64,000 nt of DNA from Kaistella faecalis (GTDB lineage Bacteria > Bacteroidota > Bacteroidia > Flavobacteriales > Weeksellaceae), in the NCBI RefSeq assembly GCF_019195395.1, contig NZ_CP078067.1, positions 558,001-622,000 on the forward strand. Reading direction: 5' to 3'. The notes under the pieces were generated by a model that was not told the DNA's origin, did no database searches, and saw only the letters and a program-made list of their open reading frames with translations. A program made the position numbers and the translations under genes. Positions 52,455-61,612 of the stretch are shown here, one piece after another (position 1 is the first letter of the stretch; each line of letters opens with the position of its first letter).

Positions 52455-53714
52455 ATGAAAATTTTAAAATCCCTGATAACACTAACGTTCCTGCTGAATC
52501 TTTCTCTGAATGCCCAGCAAACAATTACTTTGGACGAATGTCAGCAACTCGCCAAAGCGAACTATCCGCTCATCAAAAGAAGCCCCCTCATCGAAAAAAC
52601 CAGAGATTATACGGTGGAGAATGCATCCAAAGGCTGGCTCCCGCACATCAATGTGACCGGTCAGGCGACCTATCAGAATGAAGTTACGCAACTGCCGATC
52701 AACATTCCAAATATGTCGGTGGAACCGCTGAGCAAAGACCAGTACAAAATCTACGCAGATATTCAACAGACGGTTTACGACGGCGGTATGATTTCCAACC
52801 AAAAGAAAATAGCTCAGATTCAGTCAGAAACAGAAGTCCAGAAAAATGAAGTGGAACTCAACAAACTGGAAGAAAGAATAAATCAAATTTACTTCGGAAT
52901 TCTGCAAAGTCAGGAACAGCTGCAGCAAACTGATTTAACGAAAAACGACCTTGAAAATGGTTTGAAAAAAGCGGAAGCCCAGTTTCAGTACGGCACCATT
53001 CTGAGAAGTCAGGTTGATGTTTTGAAAGCACAAATCATCAGCCTCGAACAGCGAAAGATTGAACTTCAGTCGTTGCGGAAAAACTTCATCAACATGCTTG
53101 CGGTTTTCATCAAAAAAAATATTGATGAACAGACTGTATTCCAAAAACCGGAAAAGCTTTTACTTACTGAAGCAAACAATCGTGCTGAACTCCGTGTTTT
53201 TGATCTGCAGCAAAAGATTCTGGAAACACAAAAAGAAATCATTGAGTCTAAAAACCTACCCAAACTGGGAGCGTTTTTTCAGGGAGGCTATGGCAAACCC
53301 GGTTTCAATATGCTCAGAAATGAATTTGATCTCTTCTATATTGGCGGAATCCGGCTTCAGATTCCCATCACCGGATTTTATACAAAGAAAAACGAACTCT
53401 CGTTGCTTGATAACCAACAACAGGATCTTGAAATACAAAGAGAAAACTTCCTGTTTAATCAGAATTTTTCCAACATTCAGAACAACGGGGATTTAGAGAA
53501 ACTTCAGAAACTGATAGATAAAGACAACGAACTGATCGCGCTGCGTCAAAGCATTAAAAAAGCCAGTCTTGCCCAACTTGAAAACGGCGTGATTACCACC
53601 AGCGATTACCTGCGCGAAGTAAATGCAGAGGAACAGGCAAGGATAGAAAAGATCCTTCACGAAACGCAGTATCTCTTAACACAGTACAATCTGAAAGCAC
53701 AACTGAGTCAATAA
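52455..53714 (+). CDS. TolC-family outer-membrane efflux protein
   Basis: 419 aa from ATG 52455 (MKILKSLITLTFLLNLSLNAQ, signal peptide ~1-20). Two outer-membrane efflux repeats with long helices (QQTVYDGGMISNQKKIAQIQ; KKAEAQFQYGTILRSQVDVL; SLAQLENGVITTSDYLREV). It forms the exit duct for the ABC pump encoded downstream. Confidence 0.93.
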   Translation: MKILKSLITLTFLLNLSLNAQQTITLDECQQLAKANYPLIKRSPLIEKTRDYTVENASKGWLPHINVTGQATYQNEVTQLPINIPNMSVEPLSKDQYKIYADIQQTVYDGGMISNQKKIAQIQSETEVQKNEVELNKLEERINQIYFGILQSQEQLQQTDLTKNDLENGLKKAEAQFQYGTILRSQVDVLKAQIISLEQRKIELQSLRKNFINMLAVFIKKNIDEQTVFQKPEKLLLTEANNRAELRVFDLQQKILETQKEIIESKNLPKLGAFFQGGYGKPGFNMLRNEFDLFYIGGIRLQIPITGFYTKKNELSLLDNQQQDLEIQRENFLFNQNFSNIQNNGDLEKLQKLIDKDNELIALRQSIKKASLAQLENGVITTSDYLREVNAEEQARIEKILHETQYLLTQYNLKAQLSQ

Positions 53715-53741
53715 AAATTATTTAAACCGAAATCTCCTCCG

Positions 53742-54716
53742 ATGAAAAAATATTTTCTATTTGCAGCCGTTCTTGCCCTTTTTTCCTGCAAAAATTCAGA
53801 TCAGGATTACGATGCTTCAGGAACTTTCGAAGCTGATGAAATCATGGTTACCGCCAAAGCCAATGGAACTATTCTTCGACTCGATGTCGAAGAAGGCCAA
53901 GAACTGGCGATCCATGAAAAAGTGGGTGAAATTGATCCCAAAAACTTAGAACTTCAGAAAGAGCAGGTTATCGCTAGCATTGAAGCCCTTGACCAAAAGA
54001 CCAATTCGCCAGTTCCGCAGATTCAGGTCCTTCAGACTCAGGTTTCCGCACAGTCTGCGACTATTTCCGTGTTACAGGAACAGCTTGATAATGCAGTAAG
54101 AGAACGAAACAGAACAGCAAATTTAGTTGCCAAAGATGCCGCCACCAGAAAACAGCTCGATGATGCCAACGGACAGGTTAAAGTCCTTCAAAAACAAATC
54201 TCAGCAGCTCAAAGTCAGCTCAATATCCTTCAGCAGCAAATCTCAACCGCAAAAGACAATGTATCGATACAGAACCGGGCTGTTTTAAGTGAAAGAAAAC
54301 CTACGCTGAAAAAAGTGGAACAGATTGACGAGCTGCTAAAAAACAATACCATTGAAAGCCCAATTGCCGGAATGGTTTTGACAAAATACATGAATGAAGG
54401 CGAATTTGCCATAACCGGAAAACCTGTCTTTAAAATGGCGGGCTTAGATCTGATGATTTTAAAAACGTTTATCACCGGAGATCAGTTACCGCAGGTGAAA
54501 ACTGGGCAAACGGTAAAAGTTTATATCGATCAGGGAGACAGTAAAACCAAAGAGTTTCCGGGAACCATTTACTGGATCAGCTCCAAAGCCGAGTTCACTC
54601 CAAAAACCATACAGACGAAAAACGAAAGAGCGAATCTGGTTTATGCGACGAAAATTCACGTAAAAAATGACGGTTTCCTGAAAATCGGAATGTATGGCGA
54701 TGTGAAGTTTAAATAA
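53742..54716 (+). CDS. HlyD-family periplasmic adaptor lipoprotein (YbhG-like)
   Basis: 324 aa. Lipobox LALFSC with C16, then a biotinyl/lipoyl-like strand region (ANGTILRLDVEEGQEL), a long Gln-rich coiled-coil hairpin (~75-200), and the beta-barrel part (TIESPIAGMVLTKYMNEGEF). It links the inner-membrane ABC permeases to the TolC-type channel. 27 bp after the channel gene. Confidence 0.92.
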   Translation: MKKYFLFAAVLALFSCKNSDQDYDASGTFEADEIMVTAKANGTILRLDVEEGQELAIHEKVGEIDPKNLELQKEQVIASIEALDQKTNSPVPQIQVLQTQVSAQSATISVLQEQLDNAVRERNRTANLVAKDAATRKQLDDANGQVKVLQKQISAAQSQLNILQQQISTAKDNVSIQNRAVLSERKPTLKKVEQIDELLKNNTIESPIAGMVLTKYMNEGEFAITGKPVFKMAGLDLMILKTFITGDQLPQVKTGQTVKVYIDQGDSKTKEFPGTIYWISSKAEFTPKTIQTKNERANLVYATKIHVKNDGFLKIGMYGDVKFK

Positions 54717-54827
54717 GTTGAAAATGGACAGTTGAAAGTTGAACGTGAAGTTCGAAATAAGATTTCTGATCCCAACAATTCAAATGTCAATCCTCAACTG
54801 TCAACCGTCAACTCTCAACTAACAAAA
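54717..54827. repeat. Inverted GTTGAAA/TCAACT repeat spacer
   Basis: AGTTGAAA-type units (54717-54746) face TCAACTGTCAACCGTCAACT-type units (~54794-54822). The arms can pair into a long imperfect hairpin inside the operon, just before the ABC gene. This also explains why the frame upstream of 54828 is open without being coding. Confidence 0.6.
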
Positions 54828-55751
54828 ATGAAATCCATCCAGGTCAATAATCTCAGTAAAACCTACGGAAAAGGAAAAGCAAAAATCCTGGCGGTGGATG
54901 ATGTGAGCTTTGAGGTCAGTCATGGTGAAATTTTCGGACTGATTGGTCCGGACGGCGCGGGGAAAACTTCTATTTTCAGAATGCTGACTACACTACTTCT
55001 GCCCGATTCCGGTTCGGCTTCGGTTGAAAATTTTGATATGGTGAAAGAGTATAAAAAAATCAGACAGATCCTTGGTTATATGCCCGGAAAATTCTCGCTC
55101 TATCAGGATTTGACCGTTGAAGAAAACTTAAATTTTTTCGCGAGTGTTTTTAACACAACTATTGAAGAAAATTATGATTTAATCAAAGATATTTATATTC
55201 AGATCGAACCTTTCAAAGACCGTAAAGCCGGCGCCTTATCGGGCGGAATGAAGCAAAAGCTTGCACTGTGCTGCGCCTTAATTCACCAGCCGAAGATTTT
55301 ATTTCTGGACGAACCCACCACTGGAGTCGATCCCGTTTCAAGGAAAGAATTCTGGGAAATGCTCCGCCGGCTCAAAAAAAAGGGCATCACAATGGTCGTT
55401 GCCACGCCGTATATGGATGAAGCGGCGCTTTGCGACCAGATCGCGCTCATTCAGCACGGCAAAATACTTTCCATCGACAGCCCTGAAAATATCAGCAGTA
55501 CTTTTCCGGATCTGCTGTTCGAGGTGAAAGCCGGCAGAACTTCTGCAGTTCTGCGTGCGCTGGAAAATTACAGTCAGAAAAAAAATGTGTACGCCTATGG
55601 GGAATTTGTGCATCTGACCATTGACCCAAATGAAAATTTCAGCAGCTCAGCAGTTCAGGAATATTTAAAAAGTGCTGGCTTCAGCAATATTGAAATCAAT
55701 CCTGTAAAAGCCAGCATTGAGGACAGTTTCATCCGCTTATTATCCCATTAA
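54828..55751 (+). CDS. ABC transporter ATP-binding protein (first, YbhF N-half-like)
   Basis: 307 aa from ATG 54828 (MKSIQVNNLSKTYG); the upstream extension to 54732 is repeat DNA. Walker A GPDGAGKT with the unusual Asp typical of YbhF-type subunits, Q-loop region YMPGKFSLYQDLT, signature LSGGMKQKLAL, Walker B ILFLDEPTTGVDP. A C-terminal ~80-residue extension follows. 1 nt separates it from the second ATPase. Confidence 0.94.
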   Translation: MKSIQVNNLSKTYGKGKAKILAVDDVSFEVSHGEIFGLIGPDGAGKTSIFRMLTTLLLPDSGSASVENFDMVKEYKKIRQILGYMPGKFSLYQDLTVEENLNFFASVFNTTIEENYDLIKDIYIQIEPFKDRKAGALSGGMKQKLALCCALIHQPKILFLDEPTTGVDPVSRKEFWEMLRRLKKKGITMVVATPYMDEAALCDQIALIQHGKILSIDSPENISSTFPDLLFEVKAGRTSAVLRALENYSQKKNVYAYGEFVHLTIDPNENFSSSAVQEYLKSAGFSNIEINPVKASIEDSFIRLLSH

Positions 55752-55752
55752 A

Positions 55753-56505
55753 ATGAATTCTGAAAATCCAAATACCGCAATTAAAGCTGAAAACATCACG
55801 AAGGTTTTCGGAGATTTCACTGCCGTGGACCACGTCAGTTTTGAGGTGAAGAAAGGCGAAATATTCGGTTTCCTGGGCGCAAACGGTGCCGGTAAAACGA
55901 CAGCGATGCGGATGTTCTGCGGACTTTCGGTTCCCAGTTCAGGAACAGCAACGGTCGCAGGTTTTGATGTGTATAAGGAAACGGAAAAAATCAAGAAAAG
56001 CATTGGTTATATGAGCCAGAAATTTTCTCTGTACGGCAACTTAACCGTGAAAGAAAATTTGGAATTCTTCGGCGGCATCTACGGAATTCCACGAAAAACA
56101 CTCAAGGAAAAAAGCACAGAACTCCTGCGAAAACTGGATTTGGAATTAGAAAAAAACAAACTGGTTTCGGAACTCCCTTTGGGGTGGAAACAGAAACTCG
56201 CCTTCTCCGTCGCCATCTTTCATGATCCGCAGATTGTGTTTTTAGATGAACCTACGGGCGGCGTAGATCCTGTAACGCGGCGGCAGTTCTGGAACATGAT
56301 TTACGAAGCTTCGGACCGCGGAATTACGGTTTTTGTGACGACGCATTATATGGATGAAGCCGAATACTGCGACCGCGTTTCTATTATGGTGGACGGAAAA
56401 ATTGCGGCTTTGGATACGCCCGCTAATCTGAAAAAACACTTCAGCTCAAAAAATATGGATGAAGTTTTTTATGAACTTGCCCGAGGCGCAAAACGCTCTG
56501 AATAA
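55753..56505 (+). CDS. ABC transporter ATP-binding protein (second, YbhF C-half-like)
   Basis: 250 aa from ATG 55753. Walker A GANGAGKTT, Q-loop YMSQKFSLYGNLT, Walker B IVFLDEPTGGVDP. The signature is degenerate, LPLGWKQKLAF in place of LSGGQ, as in the second half of YbhF-type pumps. In E. coli YbhF both halves are one protein; here they are two adjacent genes. Confidence 0.94.
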   Translation: MNSENPNTAIKAENITKVFGDFTAVDHVSFEVKKGEIFGFLGANGAGKTTAMRMFCGLSVPSSGTATVAGFDVYKETEKIKKSIGYMSQKFSLYGNLTVKENLEFFGGIYGIPRKTLKEKSTELLRKLDLELEKNKLVSELPLGWKQKLAFSVAIFHDPQIVFLDEPTGGVDPVTRRQFWNMIYEASDRGITVFVTTHYMDEAEYCDRVSIMVDGKIAALDTPANLKKHFSSKNMDEVFYELARGAKRSE

Positions 56506-56514
56506 CAACGAAAA

Positions 56515-57615
56515 ATGAAACAGCTCATCACTTTTGTCCGAAAAGAATTCTTACACGTGCTGCGTGATAAAAGGACTTTGCTCATTCTTTTCGGAATGCC
56601 TGTGGTGCAGATCCTGCTTTTTGGCTTTGCTTTAAGCACTGAAGTTAAAAACACCAAAATCGCGGTTTTGAATCAGGACAAGACGCAAGCCTCGGCTGAC
56701 CTCATTTCTAAAATTGACGCCAACCAATACTTTGATTTTGAGCGGAATCTGAAATCCATTCACGAAGCGGAGGAGGCTTTCAAAAGCGGAAAAATAAAAA
56801 TGATCCTCGTTATTCCTGCGGATTTTTCCCACAACATCGTCACCGGTAAAAAAGCACAACTCCAGCTTATTACCGACGGAGCCGACCTCAACTTAGCCAA
56901 TCAGATCTATAATTTCATGTCGAACATTATTGCGGATTATTATGGACAGCAAACCCTAAAGCCACGTCTGGGCATTCAGCCGGAAATCCGCATGCTCTAC
57001 AATCCACAACTGAAAGGCGCTCCCAATTTTGTTCCGGGGGTGATGGCGTTTATTCTGCTCATCATCTGTGTTCTGATGACCGCGATCGCAATAGTGCGGG
57101 AAAAAGAAACCGGCACCATGGAAGTACTTTTGGTTTCGCCCATGAAACCTTACGTCATTATCCTTGCCAAGGCAATTCCGTACTTCATTCTATCGGTAAT
57201 CATCCTAATTTCTATCCTGATATTAAGTGTTTCTGTACTCGATTTACCGATCAGAGGAAATGTGTTTTTACTTTTTGCGATCAGCATTATTTTCATCATC
57301 ACGAATCTTTTAATAGGAATCGTAATTTCAATTCTGACGGATACCCAACAAACCGCCATGCTGATTTCGCTGATCGGAACCATGCTGCCCACACTCATGC
57401 TAAGCGGTTTCATGTTCCCGGTGGAAAATATGCCGGTTCCCTTACAAATGGTCGGCAACGTGATTCCTGCGAAATGGTATTACGAAATTGTAAAAAATAT
57501 CATGATCAAAGGAACCGGACTGGAAGTGATCTGGAAACACATATTGGTACTTCTGGGAATGATGTGCGTGCTTTTCATCATCGCCGTGAAGAAATTTAAA
57601 ATACGTTTAGAATGA
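56515..57615 (+). CDS. ABC-2 type permease (YbhS-like)
   Basis: 366 aa. One N-terminal TM (~22-40), a large extracytoplasmic domain (~45-170) and five TM segments in the second half, with the conserved AIVREKETGTMEVLLVSPMKP and MLSGFMFPVENMP. It is 9 nt after the second ATPase and pairs with the permease gene at 57775. Confidence 0.92.
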   Translation: MKQLITFVRKEFLHVLRDKRTLLILFGMPVVQILLFGFALSTEVKNTKIAVLNQDKTQASADLISKIDANQYFDFERNLKSIHEAEEAFKSGKIKMILVIPADFSHNIVTGKKAQLQLITDGADLNLANQIYNFMSNIIADYYGQQTLKPRLGIQPEIRMLYNPQLKGAPNFVPGVMAFILLIICVLMTAIAIVREKETGTMEVLLVSPMKPYVIILAKAIPYFILSVIILISILILSVSVLDLPIRGNVFLLFAISIIFIITNLLIGIVISILTDTQQTAMLISLIGTMLPTLMLSGFMFPVENMPVPLQMVGNVIPAKWYYEIVKNIMIKGTGLEVIWKHILVLLGMMCVLFIIAVKKFKIRLE

Positions 57616-57620
57616 TCAGG

Positions 57621-57715
57621 GCAGCTTTTTCCGCCTTCCGCTCCCGCTTTTTTAATTGGTGGCTTCGGCTCCGCTCAGTCCCCAATTAAAAAGAGCTCCG
57701 CTCAAGTCGGGCTGC
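57621..57715. repeat. 95-bp palindromic intergenic element between the two permease genes
   Basis: It is bounded by GCAGC and GCTGC and contains an 11-bp inverted repeat (TTTTTAATTGG, 57649-57659, with CCAATTAAAAA, 57682-57692). GCTCCCG/CTCCGCTC-rich arms surround it. G/C content is higher than the flanks. It looks like a dispersed MITE or REP-like element of flavobacterial genomes. Confidence 0.65.
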
Positions 57716-57774
57716 AGGTTTCGGCCTCTAATAAAAGACTCTGCTAAAAATGAAAATCCACCGTTAAAAACAAA

Positions 57775-58899
57775 ATGTTCAGAACCTTATCCATATTAAT
57801 CAAGAAAGAATTCCTGCAGATTTTCAGGAACAGATCCATTCTGGCAATTATCTTTGTGATGCCTGTCGTACAGCTGGTTGTACTTCCACTCGCGGCCAAT
57901 TACGAAATTAAAGACATTAAAATGGCAGTAGTGGATCATGACAACTCAACTTTTTCGCGCGAACTCCTTCGCAAAATTACCGCTTCAGGATATTTTAAAA
58001 TAACGTCCTACAGTGAAAATTATCGGAAAGCTTATGAAGAAGTGGAGAAAGACCGCGCAGACCTTATCCTTGAAATCCCCAATAATTTTGAAAAAGATCT
58101 GGTGAGAGAAAACAGCCAGAAAGTGCTGATCGCCATTAACGCCATCAACGGAACCAAAGCCGGACTTTCCGCCAGTTATCTTGCCCAGATTCTGCAGGAT
58201 TATAATGAACAGGTTCAGCTGAAAATGAGTCCGGAACTCGAAAGCACGAAGAACAGCTCCGGTCTGGAAATTATTCCGAAGTTTTGGTTCAACGAAGGCT
58301 ACAATTACCGGCTTTCCCTGGTGCCGGGAATTCTGGCATTTCTGGTGACTTTGATCGGTGGATATTTAACCGCCTTAAACATTGTATCTGAGAAAGAAAC
58401 CGGTACGATCGAACAGATCAACGTTTCGCCGATCAGAAAAACAGATTTTATTCTCGGGAAACTCATTCCGTTCTGGATTCTGGCGATGACCGCCTTCAGC
58501 ATTGGACTTCTGGTTACGGTTTTTGTGTACGGCATTCAGATGCAGGGAAGTCTGCTGCTGCTGTATGCCTTCATCTCGGTTTACCTCATCACGATTCTTG
58601 GAATGGGACTTTTAGTTTCGGTATACAGTGAGACGCAGCAGCAGGCGATGTTTGTGGTCTTCTTCTTTATGATGATTTTTGTGCTAATGAGCGGACTTTT
58701 CACGCCAACAGAAAGCATGACCGACTGGGCAAAATATATCGCCTACCTGAATCCGGTAACTTACGGCGTTGACGGCATCCGGTTGATTATCCTGAAGAAC
58801 AGCGGCTTCACTGATCTATTGCCGCACTTTACCTTTGTAACGGTTTTGGGAACTGTAGTAATCACGTGGGCCATTTTGCGATACCGGAAAACGAATTAA
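57775..58899 (+). CDS. ABC-2 type permease (YbhR-like)
   Basis: 374 aa. The same layout as the previous permease: N-terminal TM (~22-40), extracytoplasmic domain, then five TM segments; NIVSEKETGTIEQINVSPIRK and LMSGLFTPTESMTDWAKYI are conserved positions. It is separated from its partner by a 95-bp palindromic element but remains in the operon direction. Confidence 0.92.
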   Translation: MFRTLSILIKKEFLQIFRNRSILAIIFVMPVVQLVVLPLAANYEIKDIKMAVVDHDNSTFSRELLRKITASGYFKITSYSENYRKAYEEVEKDRADLILEIPNNFEKDLVRENSQKVLIAINAINGTKAGLSASYLAQILQDYNEQVQLKMSPELESTKNSSGLEIIPKFWFNEGYNYRLSLVPGILAFLVTLIGGYLTALNIVSEKETGTIEQINVSPIRKTDFILGKLIPFWILAMTAFSIGLLVTVFVYGIQMQGSLLLLYAFISVYLITILGMGLLVSVYSETQQQAMFVVFFFMMIFVLMSGLFTPTESMTDWAKYIAYLNPVTYGVDGIRLIILKNSGFTDLLPHFTFVTVLGTVVITWAILRYRKTN

Positions 58900-58986
58900 A
58901 AAAATATCAACATTATCCAAACCAGTACTTTAGTATTCCGCTGTAGGAACAAATCCAAATAAAATCATTAACTTTAAAAAACAACC

Positions 58987-59358
58987 ATGATACGAAAGCT
59001 AATCCTTGTTTTTTTAGTCCTCTTCGGACTTTTAACGCTGTTCATGAGCAGTTCCGTCCTTTTCGACTGGTTCGGAATCAGAGCCAAAGAGGGCAATTTT
59101 GTGCCTTTTATTGTCTGGGCCAACTGGCTGTGTGGTTTTCTTTATTTAACTGCTGCCTACGCCATTTTAAAAAGCAAAACCTCGTCAAAAATCCCATTGA
59201 TCAGCGCACTTGTCATTTTGATTATCGCTTACATCGGGCTCTTCATCCATATCAATCAGGGCGGCTTATATGAAAACAAAACGATGGGAGCAATGGCTTT
59301 CAGAATCGCCGTTACCACTTTACTTCTTTTAGCAACCATAAAATTTATAAAAAAATGA
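58987..59358 (+). CDS. Small four-TM membrane protein
   Basis: 123 aa: TM segments at ~5-25, ~42-60, ~72-90 and ~104-120 (FRIAVTTLLLLATI). No catalytic motif was recognised. Its last four bases overlap the ATG of the lipoprotein gene (ATGA), so they are translationally coupled. Confidence 0.75.
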   Translation: MIRKLILVFLVLFGLLTLFMSSSVLFDWFGIRAKEGNFVPFIVWANWLCGFLYLTAAYAILKSKTSSKIPLISALVILIIAYIGLFIHINQGGLYENKTMGAMAFRIAVTTLLLLATIKFIKK

Positions 59359-59849
59359 AAAGAATTCTTTTATCAGCCATCTTCGGTCTGGCAATTTTAA
59401 CCGCTTGTGAAAAAAAACAGCATAATACCGTAGAAACCACCGAAACAACTGCACAAAATGACCATGCTGAGCATGCCGAGGCAGCCAATTCTACAAATGC
59501 CGATGAACATGCCGACGTTTCTGCAAATCTGGAACTTGACAACGGCAAAAAATGGAAAACCAATCCCGAGATGCTTCCTTTCATTCAGGAGCAGGAAAAA
59601 CTGATTAAAGCATATGATTCCGATACCGGTGATTACAAAAAACTGGCGGCCGACCTTAATTCAGCCAATGAAAAGCTCATTAAAAGCTGCACAATGACGG
59701 GTAAACCGCATGACGTACTTCACGTTTGGCTTACTGATCATATGAAAAATATTGATCTTCTTGGTAAAGCTGTCAACAAGGAAGAAGCTGACCATATTAG
59801 CGATGCCCTGGAAGATTCAATGGAGACTTATCACCAGTATTTTAACTAG
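59355..59849 (+). CDS. His-rich lipoprotein of unknown function
   Basis: 164 aa. Lipobox AILTAC with C18, then a low-complexity linker rich in His, Glu, Ala and Thr (DHAEHAEAANSTNADEHAD), then a helical domain with SCTMTGKPHDVLHVWLTDHM. The His/Met/Cys content hints at metal binding, but this is inferred. It overlaps the upstream membrane protein gene by 4 bp. Confidence 0.75.
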   Translation: MKRILLSAIFGLAILTACEKKQHNTVETTETTAQNDHAEHAEAANSTNADEHADVSANLELDNGKKWKTNPEMLPFIQEQEKLIKAYDSDTGDYKKLAADLNSANEKLIKSCTMTGKPHDVLHVWLTDHMKNIDLLGKAVNKEEADHISDALEDSMETYHQYFN

Positions 59850-59871
59850 AACTAAACCTCTACCTAATACC

Positions 59872-59899
59872 AAACCTTCGGAAATTTCTGGAGGTTTTT
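59872..59899 (+). terminator. Probable terminator after the lipoprotein gene
   Basis: AAACCTTC pairs with GGAGGTTT (one mismatch) around a 10-nt loop, followed by T5. Confidence 0.65.
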
Positions 59900-59940
59900 G
59901 CATTTCATAAGTTTTCCAATTGAAAATATCGATAGTGTCG

Positions 59941-59962
59941 AATTGTGATTATCGTAACAATT
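59941..59962. promoter_or_regulatory. Crp/Fnr-like palindrome upstream of the aldehyde dehydrogenase gene
   Basis: AATTGT-N10-ACAATT is a perfect 6+6 inverted repeat; extended, TTGTGA-TTATCG-TAACAA has one mismatch to a symmetric Crp/Fnr site. It lies 70-90 nt before the ATG, suitable for activation. Confidence 0.5.
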
Positions 59963-60031
59963 AACAGAATTTGGCTTTTTAATACTCAAAGTATTTGGTA
60001 ATTTTAAAAACAATTATTAAATATATTTACA

Positions 60032-61540
60032 ATGAGTTCAAAAGTTTATGACAGAGTACAGCTGAAAGAAAAGTACGACAACTACATTAACGGTACATGG
60101 ACACCCCCTGCGAGCGGGAAATATTTTGACGTGATTACGCCTTTAGACGGAACCGTAATGAGCCAGGCCGCCCATTCAAATGAAGAAGATTTGGAACTGG
60201 CAGTTAACGCGGCTGAAAAAGCTTTTGCAAGCTGGGGTAAAACATCCGTAACTGAAAGAAGCATCATCCTGAATAAAATAGCCGACCGCATGGAAGCAAA
60301 CCTGGAAAAGATTGCAGTGGTGGAAACCATGGACAATGGAAAACCAGTTCGGGAAACCTTAAACGCCGATATTCCCCTGGCTATCGACCATTTCAGATAT
60401 TTTGCAGGTGTAATCCGTGCAGAGGAAGGTTCGCTGATGGAGCTTGACAATAACACCGTTTCATTGATCGTTAATGAGCCTTTGGGCGTCATCGCACAGA
60501 TTATCCCGTGGAACTTCCCAATCCTGATGGCAGTATGGAAAATCGCTCCGGCCTTAGCCGCCGGAAACTGTGTCGTTCTGAAACCTGCAGAAAATACACC
60601 AATTTCAATCCTCGTGCTTATGGAGATCATCGGCGACCTGCTGCCGCCTGGTGTATTGAACATCGTAAACGGTTTTGGCGGCGAACTGGGGCATGCACTC
60701 GTTACCAATAAAAAAGTGGCAAAGGCGGCGTTTACTGGTTCTACAGCAACGGGAAGAATGGTCATGCAGTATGCAACCGAAAACATTATTCCGGTAACCC
60801 TGGAACTGGGCGGGAAATCACCAAACGTGTTCTTCGAATCCGTGATGGATGAAGATGATTCATTTTTCGACAAGGCACTCGAAGGAGCGGTTCTGTTTGC
60901 GTTGAATCAGGGGGAAATCTGCACCTGTCCGTCCAGGTTACTGATTCAGGAAAGTATTTACGATAAGTTTATAGAAAGAGTTGTTGAAAGAGTTAAAGCC
61001 ATTAAAGCCGGCAACCCGCTGGATACTTCCACGATGATTGGTGCACAGGCCTCAAAAATACAGTATGATAAAATCCTCAATTATATTAATCTCGGTAAGG
61101 AAGAAGGTTGCGAGGTACTTTCCGGAGGCGATGCCAACAAACTTGAGGGAAATTTGGAGAACGGTTATTACGTTCAGCCTACCCTGCTGAAAGGTCATAA
61201 CAAGATGAGGGTCTTTCAGGAAGAGATTTTCGGACCTGTTCTGGCGGTAACTACGTTTAAAGACGAAGCCGAAGCTATTGCAATTGCGAACGATACCATG
61301 TATGGTTTGGGTGCAGGTGTATGGACGCGCGACGCACATCAGCTGTATCAGGTTCCGAGAGCCATTCAGGCAGGTCGAGTTTGGGTAAACCAATATCATT
61401 CTTATCCTGCAGGTGCTCCGTTTGGAGGGTACAAGCAGTCCGGTATTGGAAGGGAAAACCATAAAATGATGCTCGATCATTACCGTCAGACCAAAAATAT
61501 GCTTATTTCATACAGCAAAGAAAAATTAGGATTCTTCTAA
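60032..61540 (+). CDS. Aldehyde dehydrogenase (AldB/ExaC type)
   Basis: 502 aa. Catalytic Cys297 in NQGEICTCPSRLL, catalytic Glu in TLELGGKSPN, NAD-binding FTGSTATGRM, IIPWNFPILMAVWK and the C-terminal PFGGYKQSGIGRENH. It oxidises acetaldehyde or related aldehydes with NAD(P). A DUF779 gene follows 72 bp downstream, beyond a terminator; the pairing is common in bacteria. Confidence 0.95.
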   Translation: MSSKVYDRVQLKEKYDNYINGTWTPPASGKYFDVITPLDGTVMSQAAHSNEEDLELAVNAAEKAFASWGKTSVTERSIILNKIADRMEANLEKIAVVETMDNGKPVRETLNADIPLAIDHFRYFAGVIRAEEGSLMELDNNTVSLIVNEPLGVIAQIIPWNFPILMAVWKIAPALAAGNCVVLKPAENTPISILVLMEIIGDLLPPGVLNIVNGFGGELGHALVTNKKVAKAAFTGSTATGRMVMQYATENIIPVTLELGGKSPNVFFESVMDEDDSFFDKALEGAVLFALNQGEICTCPSRLLIQESIYDKFIERVVERVKAIKAGNPLDTSTMIGAQASKIQYDKILNYINLGKEEGCEVLSGGDANKLEGNLENGYYVQPTLLKGHNKMRVFQEEIFGPVLAVTTFKDEAEAIAIANDTMYGLGAGVWTRDAHQLYQVPRAIQAGRVWVNQYHSYPAGAPFGGYKQSGIGRENHKMMLDHYRQTKNMLISYSKEKLGFF

Positions 61541-61545
61541 TTGAA

Positions 61546-61582
61546 AAAGGCGGATTTGCATAATAAATCCGCCTTTCTTTTC
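61546..61582 (+). terminator. Hairpin terminator after the aldehyde dehydrogenase gene
   Basis: A 12-bp perfect stem (61546-61557 with 61565-61576), a 7-nt loop and a T-rich tail (TTTCTTTT). Confidence 0.85.
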
Positions 61583-61612
61583 ATTTAATATCCATCATTA
61601 ACAGATTCCAAA

